From assembly GCA_015522385.1 (NCBI GenBank), contig WAMJ01000293.1, positions 1 through 29,552 of the forward strand: DNA of 29,552 bases. Reading direction: 5' to 3'. The notes under the pieces are model-generated. The model did no database searches. It was not told the DNA's origin and worked only from the letters and a program-made list of their open reading frames with translations. The position numbers were made by a program, and so were the translations under genes. The DNA is from Candidatus Heimdallarchaeota archaeon. GTDB lineage: Archaea > Asgardarchaeota > Heimdallarchaeia > Heimdallarchaeales > Kariarchaeaceae. Shown here in pieces: positions 16,036 through 25,692 of this stretch. The first letter of the stretch is position 1; each line of letters opens with the position of its first letter.

Positions 16036-18495
16036 TTACCTTCGTCTTCTTAAAATCGCCCAGTAAAGAAGCGTGAAAGTGAAGAGGAACAAGATCGTTA
16101 CAGGTTGGTATAATGGAGTCTCCACCTGTGTTGAGTCCGACTCTTCAGAGATGTCACTGATTGCTGACGAACTCGTTGTCTCTGAGGACAGAGTCTCACT
16201 AGTCGTAGTGACAGTATCTGATGTCTGGTCGGAAGTACTTGAGGTCTCTGAAGTTGTTTCCAGTGGGAGAGTCGCAGTTAACTCGGGAGATGGGGGGCTC
16301 TCACCTGCACCATTTACTGCAACAACAATGTAATAATAGGTATTTCCTGCCTCCACAGATGCGTCGAGGTAGTTGGTTAAATTGGTTGAAGCTAGGAGAA
16401 GGTATCCACTACCACTAGTCAAAGAGCGGTAGATGCGGTATTCAGTGATATTTGAGCCACCGTTATCTGCAGGTTCGGACCAATTGAGCCTCACACCACT
16501 ATCCATAACTTCAATACTCACATTTTCAGGAATTCCAGGGACACTTGCAGGTATAGTTACCGAGACCTCTTCGGAAAGAGAACCCTCCCCCAAACTGTTT
16601 ACGGCAGACACAGAGTAGTAGTACGTTGTACCAGAAATCACGTCAGAATCTACGTAGCTCCGACTGTTAGAGGAACCAATTAGTTGGTATGAACTATTGG
16701 TCGTTATTGATCTGTAGATCCTGTAGTAAAGGCCAGTAGAACTACCTGACTGTGCAGGTTGTTGCCAAGTTAATGTAACCTCACTACTCGTAGCAGTCGT
16801 GGAAAGCTGAAGGGGACTAGAAGGAGGGGCACCTAGCCCACCATCGTTAATCGTCCACCCGAAGGTATCTATTATGTACTGTCTGGCACTTGATGAAGCC
16901 TCTGAGTACATGGCAACTCCAGCGTCGAATGTTACACCATTCTGTAGATTGAGCTTTGACCACCCGATAAGAAGGGAGTCATAATATGCAGTTGACAATT
17001 TGGCCCCCGAGAACATATACTCCATGTTGGTTACTGACGAGACATTCCATCTACTAAAGTTCTGATTGAGGTTGAATGAGTTTCTAAACATGTTGCGCAT
17101 GTTTGTCACGGAAGAGACATCCCATGAACTTAGACTTTGGTTGAATACCGGTGTGTTGTAGAACATATTGTTCATGTCGGTGACTGAAGATACGTTCCAC
17201 GAACCGATGTCTTGGTTAAATGACGATGCTCCTGAAAACATGTATGCCATCTGTGTGACCGATGACACGTTCCAAGTACTGATGTTTTGATTGAAGGACA
17301 CAGCACCGTAGAACATGTACCACATATTTCTCACGGATGAGACGTCCCATGAGCTTAGACTTTGATTGAAGGACACAGCACCTCTGAACATACTGGTCAT
17401 ATACCTGACAGAGGAGACATTCCACGAACCGATGTCTTGGTCAAAGGAACTTGCACTGTAGAACATTGAATCCATCGATGTGACTGAAGATACATCCCAT
17501 GATCCGATATCTTGATTGAAGTTAGTGGCATAGTAGAACATGTAGTACATCGTGGTCACAGATGATACATTCCATCCTCCGATGTTCTGATTGAACGACG
17601 AGGCACCACTGAACATACTTATCATGCTCGTCACCGAGGATACGTCCCATGATCCGATGTCTCTGTTGAAAGATGTAGCACCATTGAACATGTTAGACAT
17701 GGTTGTTACTGAGGACACGTCCCACAATCCAATATCCTGATTGAAATCGCTCGCACCGTAGAACATGTAGCTCATGTCAGTGACCGACGAGACATTCCAA
17801 CTCCCGATACTCTGGTTAAATGCAGATGCACCACGGAACATGTTTGACATGGTTGTCACGGAGGACACGTCCCATGAGCTGATGTCTTGGTTAAAGCTGG
17901 CCGCATCATAGAACATGTAGCTCATGTCGGTGATTGTTGAAACATTCCATGAGTTCAAGCCACCCTGATCTCCGAGACTTTTTGCACCCCAGAAAGCTTT
18001 GTACAAGCTACTTGTTCCATTCAGGTCAGGTGCATCAGAAGCGGTGATTACCATATTCTCTGCTCTGTAGAAATAGTAACCTCTATTTCCCAACTTTAGT
18101 TTTCCCCATTGTGAGACCTCGTAAAGTTTGAAGTAGTCTCCACCAAATGCGAATGTCCAACCTTCCAGCACACCAGTGATCGTTACAGTGTACACACCTT
18201 CAGAAGCATAGGTGTGTGTCACTTCCGTCTGTAGATAATCAGTAATGGTATCAGTTGATCCATCACCCCAGTCAACGGTGAAATTGAACACTCCGTCTGG
18301 ATCAAGAGGGAGCTTAATCTGATTACTGGCACTCACACCTGATTCACTTGTGTTCCAAGTAGTGATGAACGCATCTGGGGACACATTCGCATCGAGGATT
18401 ATTGAATTGTCGGTACCTGTTAACTGCAAGGCAGAATTTTGGAGAGTCAACAGTAACGGGAATAGTAAGGTCAAAATTATAAACTTCGACTTCAT
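16036..18495 (-). CDS. Surface protein with PKD-like, thirteen DUF285 repeats, two FN3 domains and C-terminal anchor
   Basis: 819 residues. A signal peptide occupies 1-23 ([14 protein letters not shown]). A PKD-like or Ig-like domain lies at about 65-110 ([27 protein letters not shown]). A tandem array of thirteen 25-residue units W[DN]VSSVTxMxxMFxxAxxFNQ runs from 181 to about 500, belonging to DUF285 (BspA-like) and ending with the typical W...TFDAGVA and GWTINDGG cap. Two fibronectin type III domains follow at about 565-735. A Ser/Thr-rich stalk, a membrane segment ([18 protein letters not shown]) and an RRRR tail end the protein. It should be displayed outside the cell and function in adhesion or protein binding. 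The ATG at 18495 has an A/T-rich box (18518-18525) about 26 nt upstream. DUF285 proteins are common in bacteria and protists and also found in archaea. Confidence 0.92.
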   Translation of the reverse strand: MKSKFIILTLLFPLLLTLQNSALQLTGTDNSIILDANVSPDAFITTWNTSESGVSASNQIKLPLDPDGVFNFTVDWGDGSTDTITDYLQTEVTHTYASEGVYTVTITGVLEGWTFAFGGDYFKLYEVSQWGKLKLGNRGYYFYRAENMVITASDAPDLNGTSSLYKAFWGAKSLGDQGGLNSWNVSTITDMSYMFYDAASFNQDISSWDVSSVTTMSNMFRGASAFNQSIGSWNVSSVTDMSYMFYGASDFNQDIGLWDVSSVTTMSNMFNGATSFNRDIGSWDVSSVTSMISMFSGASSFNQNIGGWNVSSVTTMYYMFYYATNFNQDIGSWDVSSVTSMDSMFYSASSFDQDIGSWNVSSVRYMTSMFRGAVSFNQSLSSWDVSSVRNMWYMFYGAVSFNQNISTWNVSSVTQMAYMFSGASSFNQDIGSWNVSSVTDMNNMFYNTPVFNQSLSSWDVSSVTNMRNMFRNSFNLNQNFSRWNVSSVTNMEYMFSGAKLSTAYYDSLLIGWSKLNLQNGVTFDAGVAMYSEASSSARQYIIDTFGWTINDGGLGAPPSSPLQLSTTATSSEVTLTWQQPAQSGSSTGLYYRIYRSITTNSSYQLIGSSNSRSYVDSDVISGTTYYYSVSAVNSLGEGSLSEEVSVTIPASVPGIPENVSIEVMDSGVRLNWSEPADNGGSNITEYRIYRSLTSGSGYLLLASTNLTNYLDASVEAGNTYYYIVVAVNGAGESPPSPELTATLPLETTSETSSTSDQTSDTVTTTSETLSSETTSSSAISDISEESDSTQVETPLYQPVTILFLFTFTLLYWAILRRRR
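16981..17955 (-). repeat. Tandem 75-bp coding repeats (13 units of 25 aa, DUF285)
   Basis: Inside the 16036-18495 gene, residues 181 to about 500 are thirteen head-to-tail units, the last incomplete. Each unit carries W[DN]VSSV followed by an MF pair and an FNQ turn. Seven units (1, 3, 6, 8, 10, 11, 13) have WNVS, an N-glycosylation sequon, and six have WDVS. Unit length is constant at 75 bp, so copy number could change by recombination or be miscounted in assembly. Confidence 0.93.
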
Positions 18496-18517
18496 TTAGC
18501 ACTTTACAATAGAAAGG

Positions 18518-18525
18518 AATTTAAT
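18518..18525 (-). promoter_or_regulatory. TATA-like box for the DUF285 surface protein
   Basis: ATTAAATT on the minus strand, about 26 nt before the ATG at 18495. The flanking sequence is A/T rich. Confidence 0.45.
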
Positions 18526-18779
18526 AATTATCTTATTGATAGCAAAAGCAATATTGAGAATAGAGCAATCACCGTATAAGATTTCTAAGGTTCTGAGTTT
18601 TTCATAAGAAACAATACACAGGATAAAAAATTCGGAGAATATGTCAAAAGGTGCTGTAAATATCATGCACTAGATCTGGTAACCAGAGTGGATTCATTCT
18701 GAAAGAATTGTATCGGAGATCTAGAATTGTGATATAGGCAGTTAGATTATCTATTATATATTTTAGAAATTATATGATT

Positions 18780-19049
18780 CTATCTTCGCTTGAAGTAGAC
18801 GACAGCAGCAATTGCGGAGAGGGAGAAGAAGATGGGAAGGACATCGATTGGAAGAGAACTTGATGTTGCCTCATCGTACCTTACACCGATACCGAAAAGC
18901 TCCTCATCACCGAAATCACCGACTACCTTGAGACCCTTTTCAGGGTTCTCAGCGGAGAAGAATGCGATGGTGGGTAGATCTCCTAGGACGAAGTCGACTT
19001 GACCACTCTCGAGGTCTGCGATGGCAAGATCGATTGTATCATATAGAAT
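18780..19049 (-). pseudogene. Remnant of an amino-acid-type solute-binding protein (C-terminal part only)
   Basis: A frame ending TAG at 18780 encodes about 89 residues that read as the C-terminal third of a family 3 (amino-acid ABC type) solute-binding protein: ILYDTIDLAIADLESGQVDF, then LGDLPTIAFFSAENP, then GIGVRYDE. It ends with a short linker and a membrane anchor (FFSLSAIAAVVYFKRR), like the surface proteins elsewhere in the window. The frame has no ATG, GTG or TTG; upstream it runs into the 3' end of the VTT-family gene in another frame and meets a TGA. Homology appears to begin within a few bases of that gene's stop, so the 5' two thirds were probably removed by a deletion or rearrangement. 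No permease or ATPase gene is nearby. Confidence 0.75.
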
Positions 19050-19882
19050 TAAGAGACAGGTTCTTCTTTTACATCCTCAATATCCCCATCAGGGTGTGCG
19101 TCAGGTTCCTCAAGATCTGTCATACCATCGTTGCGGTTTCTACGTACAACAAGATAGGTTGTAAGTTTGTAGAGAGCGTAGAGCACAATCCCCACAAGTG
19201 CAGTCAACCCTAGGAAGAGGAGACCATTGTCACGGACAACACCTGCCAGACTAGTTCCTAATAGAACGAAGAACGTGACACGCGGGATAGTACCTATCGT
19301 GGTTGCGATCATGAAGTCCTTGAAACGGATAGTGGTGAAGCCAGATCCATAGGAAACTGCATCAAATGGGACGAAGGGGAGGATTCTTCCTACGAGTACA
19401 ATTAAGAATCCCTTCTCTTCAATGAGTCTGGCAAAGTCCTCTGACTCGTCATCAATGAATTTGGTGAGGAGGATAAGGAATCTATGCCAGAGGTTAGGAT
19501 CTTTGATCTCCCTGATTCCATGTGAATCTACATACCGACTGATCATCTCCTGACCCCATCTAGCCATGTAGAAAGCAGTAATTGCACCCAGTAGTGAACC
19601 GATTATTCCACCCAAAAGGGCAACAGCAATCCCATATGTAGGGAAGGCCTTATCAAAGATCCCTCCTGCAGATGTGAGAACTGCCTCCGATGCTATCGGA
19701 GCGATGATAGCCTGAATGATCATGAAGAGAACGAGGATAAAAAAGGCGAAGATTATTCCCATAGAGCCGAATCCTGCCACGACTGCGTTGAATAGATCGG
19801 TGATCCATGTTCCGATGTCCACAACTTCCATAATATTCTGATACTCATAAATGTGAGGTAATATTCCCCCACTATTCACCAT
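19049..19882 (-). CDS. VTT-domain membrane protein (TVP38/TMEM64/DedA superfamily)
   Basis: 277 residues with about five or six hydrophobic segments. The VTT core includes a re-entrant segment (IIAPIASEAVLTSAGG, about 60-75) and the signature VGRILPFVPFDAVSYGSG followed by IPRVTFFVLLG. Members are membrane proteins implicated in lipid scrambling and membrane homeostasis. The last 35 residues are acidic (DLEEPDAHPDGDIEDVKEEP) and cytosolic. The start may be ATG at 19882 or ATG at 19831 (MEVVDIGTWITDLF); the first 17 residues carry no recognisable feature, so the shorter form is plausible. The stop codon lies at the junction with the solute-binding-protein remnant. Confidence 0.85.
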   Translation of the reverse strand: MVNSGGILPHIYEYQNIMEVVDIGTWITDLFNAVVAGFGSMGIIFAFFILVLFMIIQAIIAPIASEAVLTSAGGIFDKAFPTYGIAVALLGGIIGSLLGAITAFYMARWGQEMISRYVDSHGIREIKDPNLWHRFLILLTKFIDDESEDFARLIEEKGFLIVLVGRILPFVPFDAVSYGSGFTTIRFKDFMIATTIGTIPRVTFFVLLGTSLAGVVRDNGLLFLGLTALVGIVLYALYKLTTYLVVRRNRNDGMTDLEEPDAHPDGDIEDVKEEPVS

Positions 19883-20114
19883 ATGGGTAGAAACAGGAGA
19901 GAATTCATTAACAAGTAATTTTTGATCCGACCCCTGATTCCCACCAAGACTACGACAAGCAGAGGATTCTCAAGAAATTGGAGTGTAAATTTCACTACCT
20001 TCCTCACCTATATCCACATTTAGGGAAAATCAAAATCAGAACGAAACAAGAGGTTAACTACAGTGCTCCAAATACTAGGAGATATCAGAAAATATCCAAT
20101 TAGGATGGAATGGC

Positions 20115-22949
20115 CTAGAGCTGCTTGCCGTAGATCTGGTCAGGTTCAGGATTGTTCAGAGTGGCGTGTGCTGCTGACAACCGGGCAACCGGAACCCTGT
20201 AGGGAGAACATGAAACATAGTCAAGTCCAATCCTATAGCAGAAGTCAATAGACTTGGGATCACCACCCTGCTCACCACAAATTCCAACTTTTAGATACTT
20301 CCCAGATTTCCTTGCACCCTTCCTACCGTTGATGACAGCCATCTCCATCAGCTTACCGGTTCCGGTTTCGTCAATGGTCTGGAAGGGATCGGCTTCGAGG
20401 ATGCCCTTCTCCAGATAGAGTGGGAGGAATTTACCCACATCATCCCTTGAATAACCAAGTGTCATCTGGTGAAGGTCGTTAGTCCCGAAGGAGAAAAAGT
20501 CTGCTCCCTTCTCACCAGAGGTTATCTCCTCCGCCGTGAGGGCAGCGCGTGGGATCTCGATCATAGTCCCCACGAGGTAGTCCACCCGAGCTCCCTTCTC
20601 CTCGAAAATTTTCTCCGCCACACGGTCGATGATCTCCCGCATGTCGTGGAATTCCTTCCACGTTCCTATGAGGGGTACCATGATCTCGGGATGTACCTTT
20701 ATTCCCTGTTCCTGCACCTCTATCGCTGCTTCGATGATGGCTGCTACTTGCATCTCGGTTATCTCAGGGAAAAGTAGACCTAACCTGCATCCCCTCAGAC
20801 CTAGCATGGGGTTCGCTTCTTGGTAGTAGAGCACTTTTCTCAGTATCCTGCTGTTCTGCATGGTCTCATCTGGGTTAAGGATCTGTCTCAGAATCCGGTC
20901 CCTGATCTCAATCTCCTTCGGTAGAAACTCGTGAAGTGGTGGATCGAGCAACCGTATGGTTATTGGTCGCCCGTTCTCCACCTTGAAGAGTTTAGTAAAG
21001 TCTTCTTTCTGGAGAACCTTCATATGACCTAGTGCTTCAAGTCTCTCCTCCTTGGTTTCGGAGAGGATCATCTGCTGCATGGTCTCGAGGGCGTCGAAGA
21101 ACTGGTGCTCGGTTCTCGCAAGACCAGTACCTGTGGCCTTGAAGTCGATCGCAACCTGTGTGTCATTCTCCTTGTCTGCATTAGCCCTCACCTTAATCTT
21201 GGCAATGTCGTCTGCCCAGTCAAGTAGCATCTCCAAATCCTCGCTCAGCTTAGTCGGGTTGACGATTGGAAGCTTGTCTTTGAAGATTAGACCTTTCTCG
21301 AAAATCTCGATGGATATGACATCACCCTGTTTGAGGATTGTCCCATCGGCGGTTAGGAGGTTGTCACCCCTCAGATCCATTTTGGAGTTCGCGGCACCGA
21401 CGATGACCCTCTTCCCTATCTGCCGTCCGACGAGAGCTGCATGGGAGGTCAGACCTCCGGTCATCGTGACGATTCCGAGGGAGGCTACCATTCCATGGAA
21501 GTCCTCTGGAGAGGTCTCCTTCTTGACAAGGATGAGAGCAGGAACCTTTTCCCCGTTCTTCTGTCTCCATTCCGTTACCTCGAATGGTGGTTCAGCATCC
21601 CCAGCCACTATCTTCTCTGCAAGATCCGAACTGAAGATGATGTGACCACAAGCGGCACCTGGCCCTGCAGGGAGACCCTCACCTAATAGATGAGCATACG
21701 TAGAACTCTTGTCTTTGATGATTTCTGGCACAGTCTTCTTGTGGAGCTCCGCTTCAAGGTCGTCGATGATGTAGTACTCATGCTTCCTGCTGTTCTTCCA
21801 CAAGACACTTGGAAACAGGCTGGATTCAACATCCCTTGGTTGCAACCTGAGCACTGCGTCTTCTTTGGAGATGACACCCTCTTTTACGAAGTCCACGGCG
21901 ATCTTAGCAGCAGCGACCCCTGTCCTTTTCCCATTTCTGGTCTGGAGGATGTACAATTTACCCTGCTGAATGGTAAACTCAATGTCCTGCATCTCTTTTC
22001 GCTCTTTCTCAATCTTCTTAGAAGCCTCGTAGAGCTGGTCGTACAAGTCCCTGCGTTTTTCTTTAAGGGTGCGGATAGGTAATGGAGTTCTGATCCCAGC
22101 GACTACATCCTCACCCTGAGCATTCTCTAGGTACTCCCCGAAGAGCTCATCCTCGCCAGTCGAAGGATTACGAGTGAAGAGTACCCCTGTTCCGGAGTTC
22201 TCGTCGTAATTTCCGAAGACCATACTCTGCACATTCACTGCAGTCCCTATATCATGAGGTATACCCTCGTATTCTCGATATGCAATCGCTCTCTTGTTGT
22301 TCCAAGACTTGAAGACTGCCTTGATCGCCATGTCTAACTGAACCTCGACATCCTGTGGGAAGTCCTCACCGTACCCCTCTTTGAAGATTCTTTTGTACTC
22401 ACTCACAATGTGGTCAAGGGACTCGACGGTGAGCTGGTGATCGTATTCCACCCCCTGTTTCTTCTTCGAAGCCTGCAGAGCCTCCTCAAACTTCTCCGAA
22501 TCCAGCCCACAAACTACGTTCGCGAACATATAGATCAACCTCCTATACGAGTCTTTCACGAACCTCATATTCTTGATCTTCTTACCCAAGGCCTCAACGA
22601 CCTTGTCATTGAGTCCAACGTTGAGGACGGTATCCATCATTCCAGGCATGGATATTGCTGCACCAGATCTGACTGAGACAAGGAGCGGGTTGTCTGGATT
22701 CCCGAACTGCTTTCCCTCTTTCTTTTCAATCTCGGCAAGTGCGTTCTTCACCTCTTCCCACAGACCCTCGGGGTACTTCTCACTGTTGTTGAGGAATTCT
22801 ATACATGCCGCTGTTGAGATTGTGAATCCTGGAGGAATGGGTAGACCCAGCAGAGTCATCTCCGCGAGAGCGGCCCCTTTTCCTCCGAGAAGATTCTTGT
22901 CATTTCCAGCTTCTCCAAAGATGTAGACGTGTTTGTTCGTATCAATCAC
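20115..22949 (-). CDS. ppdK: Pyruvate, phosphate dikinase
   Basis: 944 residues. The N-terminal ATP-grasp domain has GGKGAALAEM (about 22-31), VSVRSGAAISMPGMMDTVLN and FTRNPSTGEDELFGEY. The swivelling phosphohistidine domain shows GGLTSHAAL with His503 and the preceding Thr/Ser that can be regulatory targets. The C-terminal PEP/pyruvate barrel has TGLARTEHQFF, GTNDLHQMTLGYSRDD and Cys891 in GICGEQGGDP. It interconverts pyruvate, ATP and Pi with PEP, AMP and PPi, allowing gluconeogenic PEP synthesis or ATP formation. It is about 70 residues longer than the usual 874, with additions in the central linker at about 378-422 (SRKHEYYIIDDLEAELHKK) and about 452-468. The start is GTG at 22949 with A/T-rich promoter-like sequence upstream. 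It is probably monocistronic. Confidence 0.96.
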   Translation of the reverse strand: MIDTNKHVYIFGEAGNDKNLLGGKGAALAEMTLLGLPIPPGFTISTAACIEFLNNSEKYPEGLWEEVKNALAEIEKKEGKQFGNPDNPLLVSVRSGAAISMPGMMDTVLNVGLNDKVVEALGKKIKNMRFVKDSYRRLIYMFANVVCGLDSEKFEEALQASKKKQGVEYDHQLTVESLDHIVSEYKRIFKEGYGEDFPQDVEVQLDMAIKAVFKSWNNKRAIAYREYEGIPHDIGTAVNVQSMVFGNYDENSGTGVLFTRNPSTGEDELFGEYLENAQGEDVVAGIRTPLPIRTLKEKRRDLYDQLYEASKKIEKERKEMQDIEFTIQQGKLYILQTRNGKRTGVAAAKIAVDFVKEGVISKEDAVLRLQPRDVESSLFPSVLWKNSRKHEYYIIDDLEAELHKKTVPEIIKDKSSTYAHLLGEGLPAGPGAACGHIIFSSDLAEKIVAGDAEPPFEVTEWRQKNGEKVPALILVKKETSPEDFHGMVASLGIVTMTGGLTSHAALVGRQIGKRVIVGAANSKMDLRGDNLLTADGTILKQGDVISIEIFEKGLIFKDKLPIVNPTKLSEDLEMLLDWADDIAKIKVRANADKENDTQVAIDFKATGTGLARTEHQFFDALETMQQMILSETKEERLEALGHMKVLQKEDFTKLFKVENGRPITIRLLDPPLHEFLPKEIEIRDRILRQILNPDETMQNSRILRKVLYYQEANPMLGLRGCRLGLLFPEITEMQVAAIIEAAIEVQEQGIKVHPEIMVPLIGTWKEFHDMREIIDRVAEKIFEEKGARVDYLVGTMIEIPRAALTAEEITSGEKGADFFSFGTNDLHQMTLGYSRDDVGKFLPLYLEKGILEADPFQTIDETGTGKLMEMAVINGRKGARKSGKYLKVGICGEQGGDPKSIDFCYRIGLDYVSCSPYRVPVARLSAAHATLNNPEPDQIYGKQL

Positions 22950-23185
22950 CTGTGTTACCCGCCGACTATTTTATGGCGATATAACAATTGGTCTGAGAAA
23001 ATTAGGATATAAATAATTATTCACCGACAAGGAAGTTGAAGTTCAAGTTATGGAAGATTTTCCCGATTGGATTTGATAGTCGTTCAAACGCGAAGATGAT
23101 AAAATTATCCTGTGAATAATGAAATAGATATGTGCGAATATCCACCCAGATTGGAAAGTTTTGAGCAATATCTAGGAGAAACTGA

Positions 23186-23443
23186 TCATTTTAGAACCTT
23201 AAGGCGAATACCCATGGTTTTGATACATCTGATCTTGTCCCTTGGAGAGCAGTACCCCTTTGCGTTGCAGCTCTGGCAGAAAGAGGTCTCCTGCGTTGTG
23301 AGGTAACCATTCGCCTGCAGGATGAAAAGCATATCCTCTATCTTTGATTGGGGTAGACTAGTCTTCCGAGCGAGCGTCTTGGATGAGAATACCCCTTCCT
23401 TCTTGATAAGTTCAAGGAGTTCGTTCAAGGTGAGACTAACCAA
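23186..23443 (-). CDS. FeoC-like winged-helix protein with cysteine cluster
   Basis: 85 residues. A small winged-helix domain (LNELLELIKKEGVFSSKTLARKTSLPQSKIEDML) is followed by a wing with four cysteines, CQSCNAKGYC then C after seven residues, giving C-x2-C-x5-C-x7-C. FeoC proteins pair with FeoB and bind an Fe-S cluster or metal with such cysteines, possibly sensing iron or oxygen. The frame extends to a TTG at 23458, but a perfect GGAGGT (23451-23456) lies 7 nt before the TTG at 23443, which is the preferred start. That TTG overlaps the last codons of feoB, so translation is coupled. It is the last gene of feoA-feoB-feoC. Confidence 0.8.
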   Translation of the reverse strand: MVSLTLNELLELIKKEGVFSSKTLARKTSLPQSKIEDMLFILQANGYLTTQETSFCQSCNAKGYCSPRDKIRCIKTMGIRLKVLK

Positions 23444-25418
23444 ATAAAAGACCTCCAATGATAGTTGTTAGGAATGCCAGAAGCCACGCTACGACCAGAC
23501 CCAGAATCACTGAGAAGTTGGCCCACCTCTTCCCGACCTCCTTCCTTAGGGCGAAATACGTACCTATGCATGGGATATAGGTGAGGACGAAGAGCATGTA
23601 CGCGTACCCACTAACGGGAGTGAAGGACGTCGCCAATTTAAAAATCAGTGTATCCGATCCCTGCGTTCCATAGAGTAGTCCGAGTGAGCCAACGACAATT
23701 TCCTTGGCAACGAATCCAAAGAGGAGAGCAGTCACCATCCGGGCATCCCAGTTGAAGGGGGCGAATAGTGGCTGGAGAATGTTGCCAATGGTATAAATCC
23801 ATGTGGAATGTATCCCCTCTTGAGTTTCCATAGCACCAGGTCCGAGGTATCCAGAAGGTCCAGTAATACTAAGAAGCCACATAATGAGAATTCCCAGTCC
23901 CATCCATGTTGCAGCACCCTCGATGAACTTCCTAACCTGCCTGTAGGACTGGAAAAGCACTGTCCTGATGGGAGGAAAGTTCAGATCATTAAGCTCAAGA
24001 AGTAAGGAGGCACTTGTCCCGGGGAGGACTGTCTTCCTGAGGACGAACATCATCACCACTGCTATAATGATGCCGGAGAAGTACATCGATGCGACGGCCA
24101 CAGCGGCATATTCCTTGAATACGGCTGCTCCGAAAACCACGAAAACAGGGAAACGTGCGCTACAAGGAAGGAAGGGATTGACCAAAGCTATCGTTATCTT
24201 CTCGTTCTCGTCTGGAATGCTGCTGGTTGCCAGAACTGCGGGGACATTACAGCCAAAACCTAGGAGGAGGGGGGCGAGAGACCTTCCTGAAATGTTCACC
24301 CGGTTAAGGTACCTGTCCATGATAAAGACCACCCTAGCCATGTACCCGGAGTGGTCGAGAACAGCAAGGAAAAAGAAGAGAATAGAGATCTGTGGGATGA
24401 AAACTAAGACAAAACCTATACCTCCGATGACACCATCAGCGAGGAACGAGGCGAGTAGCTCATTGGACAGAGATGATCTCACATAATCGGCCAGCAGGAT
24501 CAACCCCGCATCCAGGATATCGGAGACGGGTGTGGCCACGAAGAAAGTCATCCAGAATACCCCAGTTATAACTAAGAAGAAGATAGGGATACCTGTCCAT
24601 CCCCTGAGGAGAACCTTGTCCAGTCTGGTCTCTACCTCTGAGAACTCCTCGTGGACATCCTCAGAAAGACCCAAGGACTCTATTAACCGGTACTCCTCCG
24701 AGATCATGTCCAACCTCAAGTCCTCAACTGATTCATATCCCCGATCGGAGAGGAAAGAATCGATATCATCCTCAATCGAAATATCTCCGACCCCAAAGAT
24801 ATGACCTAGAACAGACCCCCAATCATACCCAGTGGCGAGGAGGTCGTCCAAGACCTTTCTCATTTTCCCAATAATTGGTTTCTTGGGGACAGGAAGTGAT
24901 CCAATCCCATCATTTAGAATGCGCTCCAATCTCTTTAGATCCTGAATTCTAGTGGCATTTATCCCATGTATAGGGACATCAAGCAGCTGTTCAAGTGTCG
25001 GAATGATTCTTTCAGGATCAGCCCGATCAATGTGAGTCATGACAATAACCATGGGCACTCCCAGTTCAGCCAACTGAAGGGTAAGGAGGAGATTCCTCTC
25101 GATCTTGGATGCATCCACTACGTTGACGATGAGATCTACCGATGTCTCAACTATGAATCTAGAAGCTACCTGCTCTTCCCTTTTCATCGAGGCAAAACCA
25201 TAGATTCCTGGAAGGTCTATTATGTTAGCGTCTGTGTCTCCCAGTTTGAGAATCCCACTCATTGAACTGACCGTGACACCAGGGAAGTTGGCCACCCGTT
25301 GTGTTGATCCCGTCAAGTGGTTGAAAATGAGGGTCTTCCCTACATTGGGATTCCCGACCAGTACTATGGTTTTATGTGCGTTTGATGAGTCTTCTTTCTG
25401 CCCACAACACGACTTCAT
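23436..25418 (-). CDS. feoB: Ferrous iron transporter FeoB
   Basis: 660 residues. The N-terminal G domain carries G1 GNPNVGKT (22-29), G2-region FPGVTV, G3 DLPG (68-71) and a G4 motif THID (128-131) in place of the usual [NT]KxD. A helical GDI-like linker spans about 170-270. The membrane part contains two Gate regions (GFGCNVPAVLATSSIPDENEK, then FLPCSARFPVFVVF) and about ten transmembrane segments, ending in LLFG. It imports Fe(II) across the membrane in a GTP-dependent manner. The N-terminus MKSCCGQK has a vicinal cysteine pair. The ATG overlaps the feoA stop in ATGA, showing translational coupling. Downstream it overlaps the FeoC-like gene. Confidence 0.96.
   Translation of the reverse strand: MKSCCGQKEDSSNAHKTIVLVGNPNVGKTLIFNHLTGSTQRVANFPGVTVSSMSGILKLGDTDANIIDLPGIYGFASMKREEQVASRFIVETSVDLIVNVVDASKIERNLLLTLQLAELGVPMVIVMTHIDRADPERIIPTLEQLLDVPIHGINATRIQDLKRLERILNDGIGSLPVPKKPIIGKMRKVLDDLLATGYDWGSVLGHIFGVGDISIEDDIDSFLSDRGYESVEDLRLDMISEEYRLIESLGLSEDVHEEFSEVETRLDKVLLRGWTGIPIFFLVITGVFWMTFFVATPVSDILDAGLILLADYVRSSLSNELLASFLADGVIGGIGFVLVFIPQISILFFFLAVLDHSGYMARVVFIMDRYLNRVNISGRSLAPLLLGFGCNVPAVLATSSIPDENEKITIALVNPFLPCSARFPVFVVFGAAVFKEYAAVAVASMYFSGIIIAVVMMFVLRKTVLPGTSASLLLELNDLNFPPIRTVLFQSYRQVRKFIEGAATWMGLGILIMWLLSITGPSGYLGPGAMETQEGIHSTWIYTIGNILQPLFAPFNWDARMVTALLFGFVAKEIVVGSLGLLYGTQGSDTLIFKLATSFTPVSGYAYMLFVLTYIPCIGTYFALRKEVGKRWANFSVILGLVVAWLLAFLTTIIGGLLFG
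23451..23456 (-). promoter_or_regulatory. Strong Shine-Dalgarno for the FeoC-like gene
   Basis: GGAGGT inside the last codons of feoB, 7 nt before the TTG at 23443. It decides the start against the in-frame TTG at 23458. Confidence 0.75.
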
Positions 25419-25657
25419 GAGATCTCACTCACTTGAATCTTAGACGCGATGCTCCTCCCGATAATAATCTTGGAATTCCTGAAACCTATGAGCATGGGTT
25501 CATGCTGCCTATTCCTGATAACGCGGACAGGTGTTCCATCAGTTAGACCAAGTTGAGCGAGGTGGCTTCTGTGCAGTCTGTCTGTCTGAATATCCATGAT
25601 CCTTACCAAAGAGGTAGGTGGGATCTGTGTTATGAAAGTTAGGCTATCCGACTGCAT
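25415..25657 (-). CDS. feoA: FeoA SH3-like domain protein
   Basis: 80 residues from the ATG at 25657, the normal length for FeoA. The sequence shows the SH3-like FeoA core: an LVRIMDIQTD strand, HLAQLGLTDGTPVRVI and a final GRSIASKIQV. It is a small cytosolic partner that interacts with FeoB and modulates Fe(II) uptake. The frame extends to an ATG at 25720, but that region contains an ATATATATAT box (25693-25702), which would be promoter rather than coding, and a GGGTGG ribosome site lies 8 nt before the ATG at 25657. It is the first gene of feoABC, and iron-responsive control at this promoter is likely. Confidence 0.9.
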   Translation of the reverse strand: MQSDSLTFITQIPPTSLVRIMDIQTDRLHRSHLAQLGLTDGTPVRVIRNRQHEPMLIGFRNSKIIIGRSIASKIQVSEIS

Positions 25658-25692
25658 TGTTTCGTCCACCCGAATATTAATAGACCGCGGCA

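Noticed and set aside
16981..17955. Possible CRISPR-like or satellite repeat
   Set aside because: The 75-bp periodicity is protein-coding throughout, with no unique spacers; it is the DUF285 array.
21052..21645. 197-aa plus-strand ORF
   Set aside because: Lies entirely antisense to the conserved ppdK coding sequence; composition is that of a reverse-frame shadow.
23968..24486. 172-aa plus-strand ORF
   Set aside because: Antisense to the membrane part of feoB; Lys/Arg/Thr-rich shadow.
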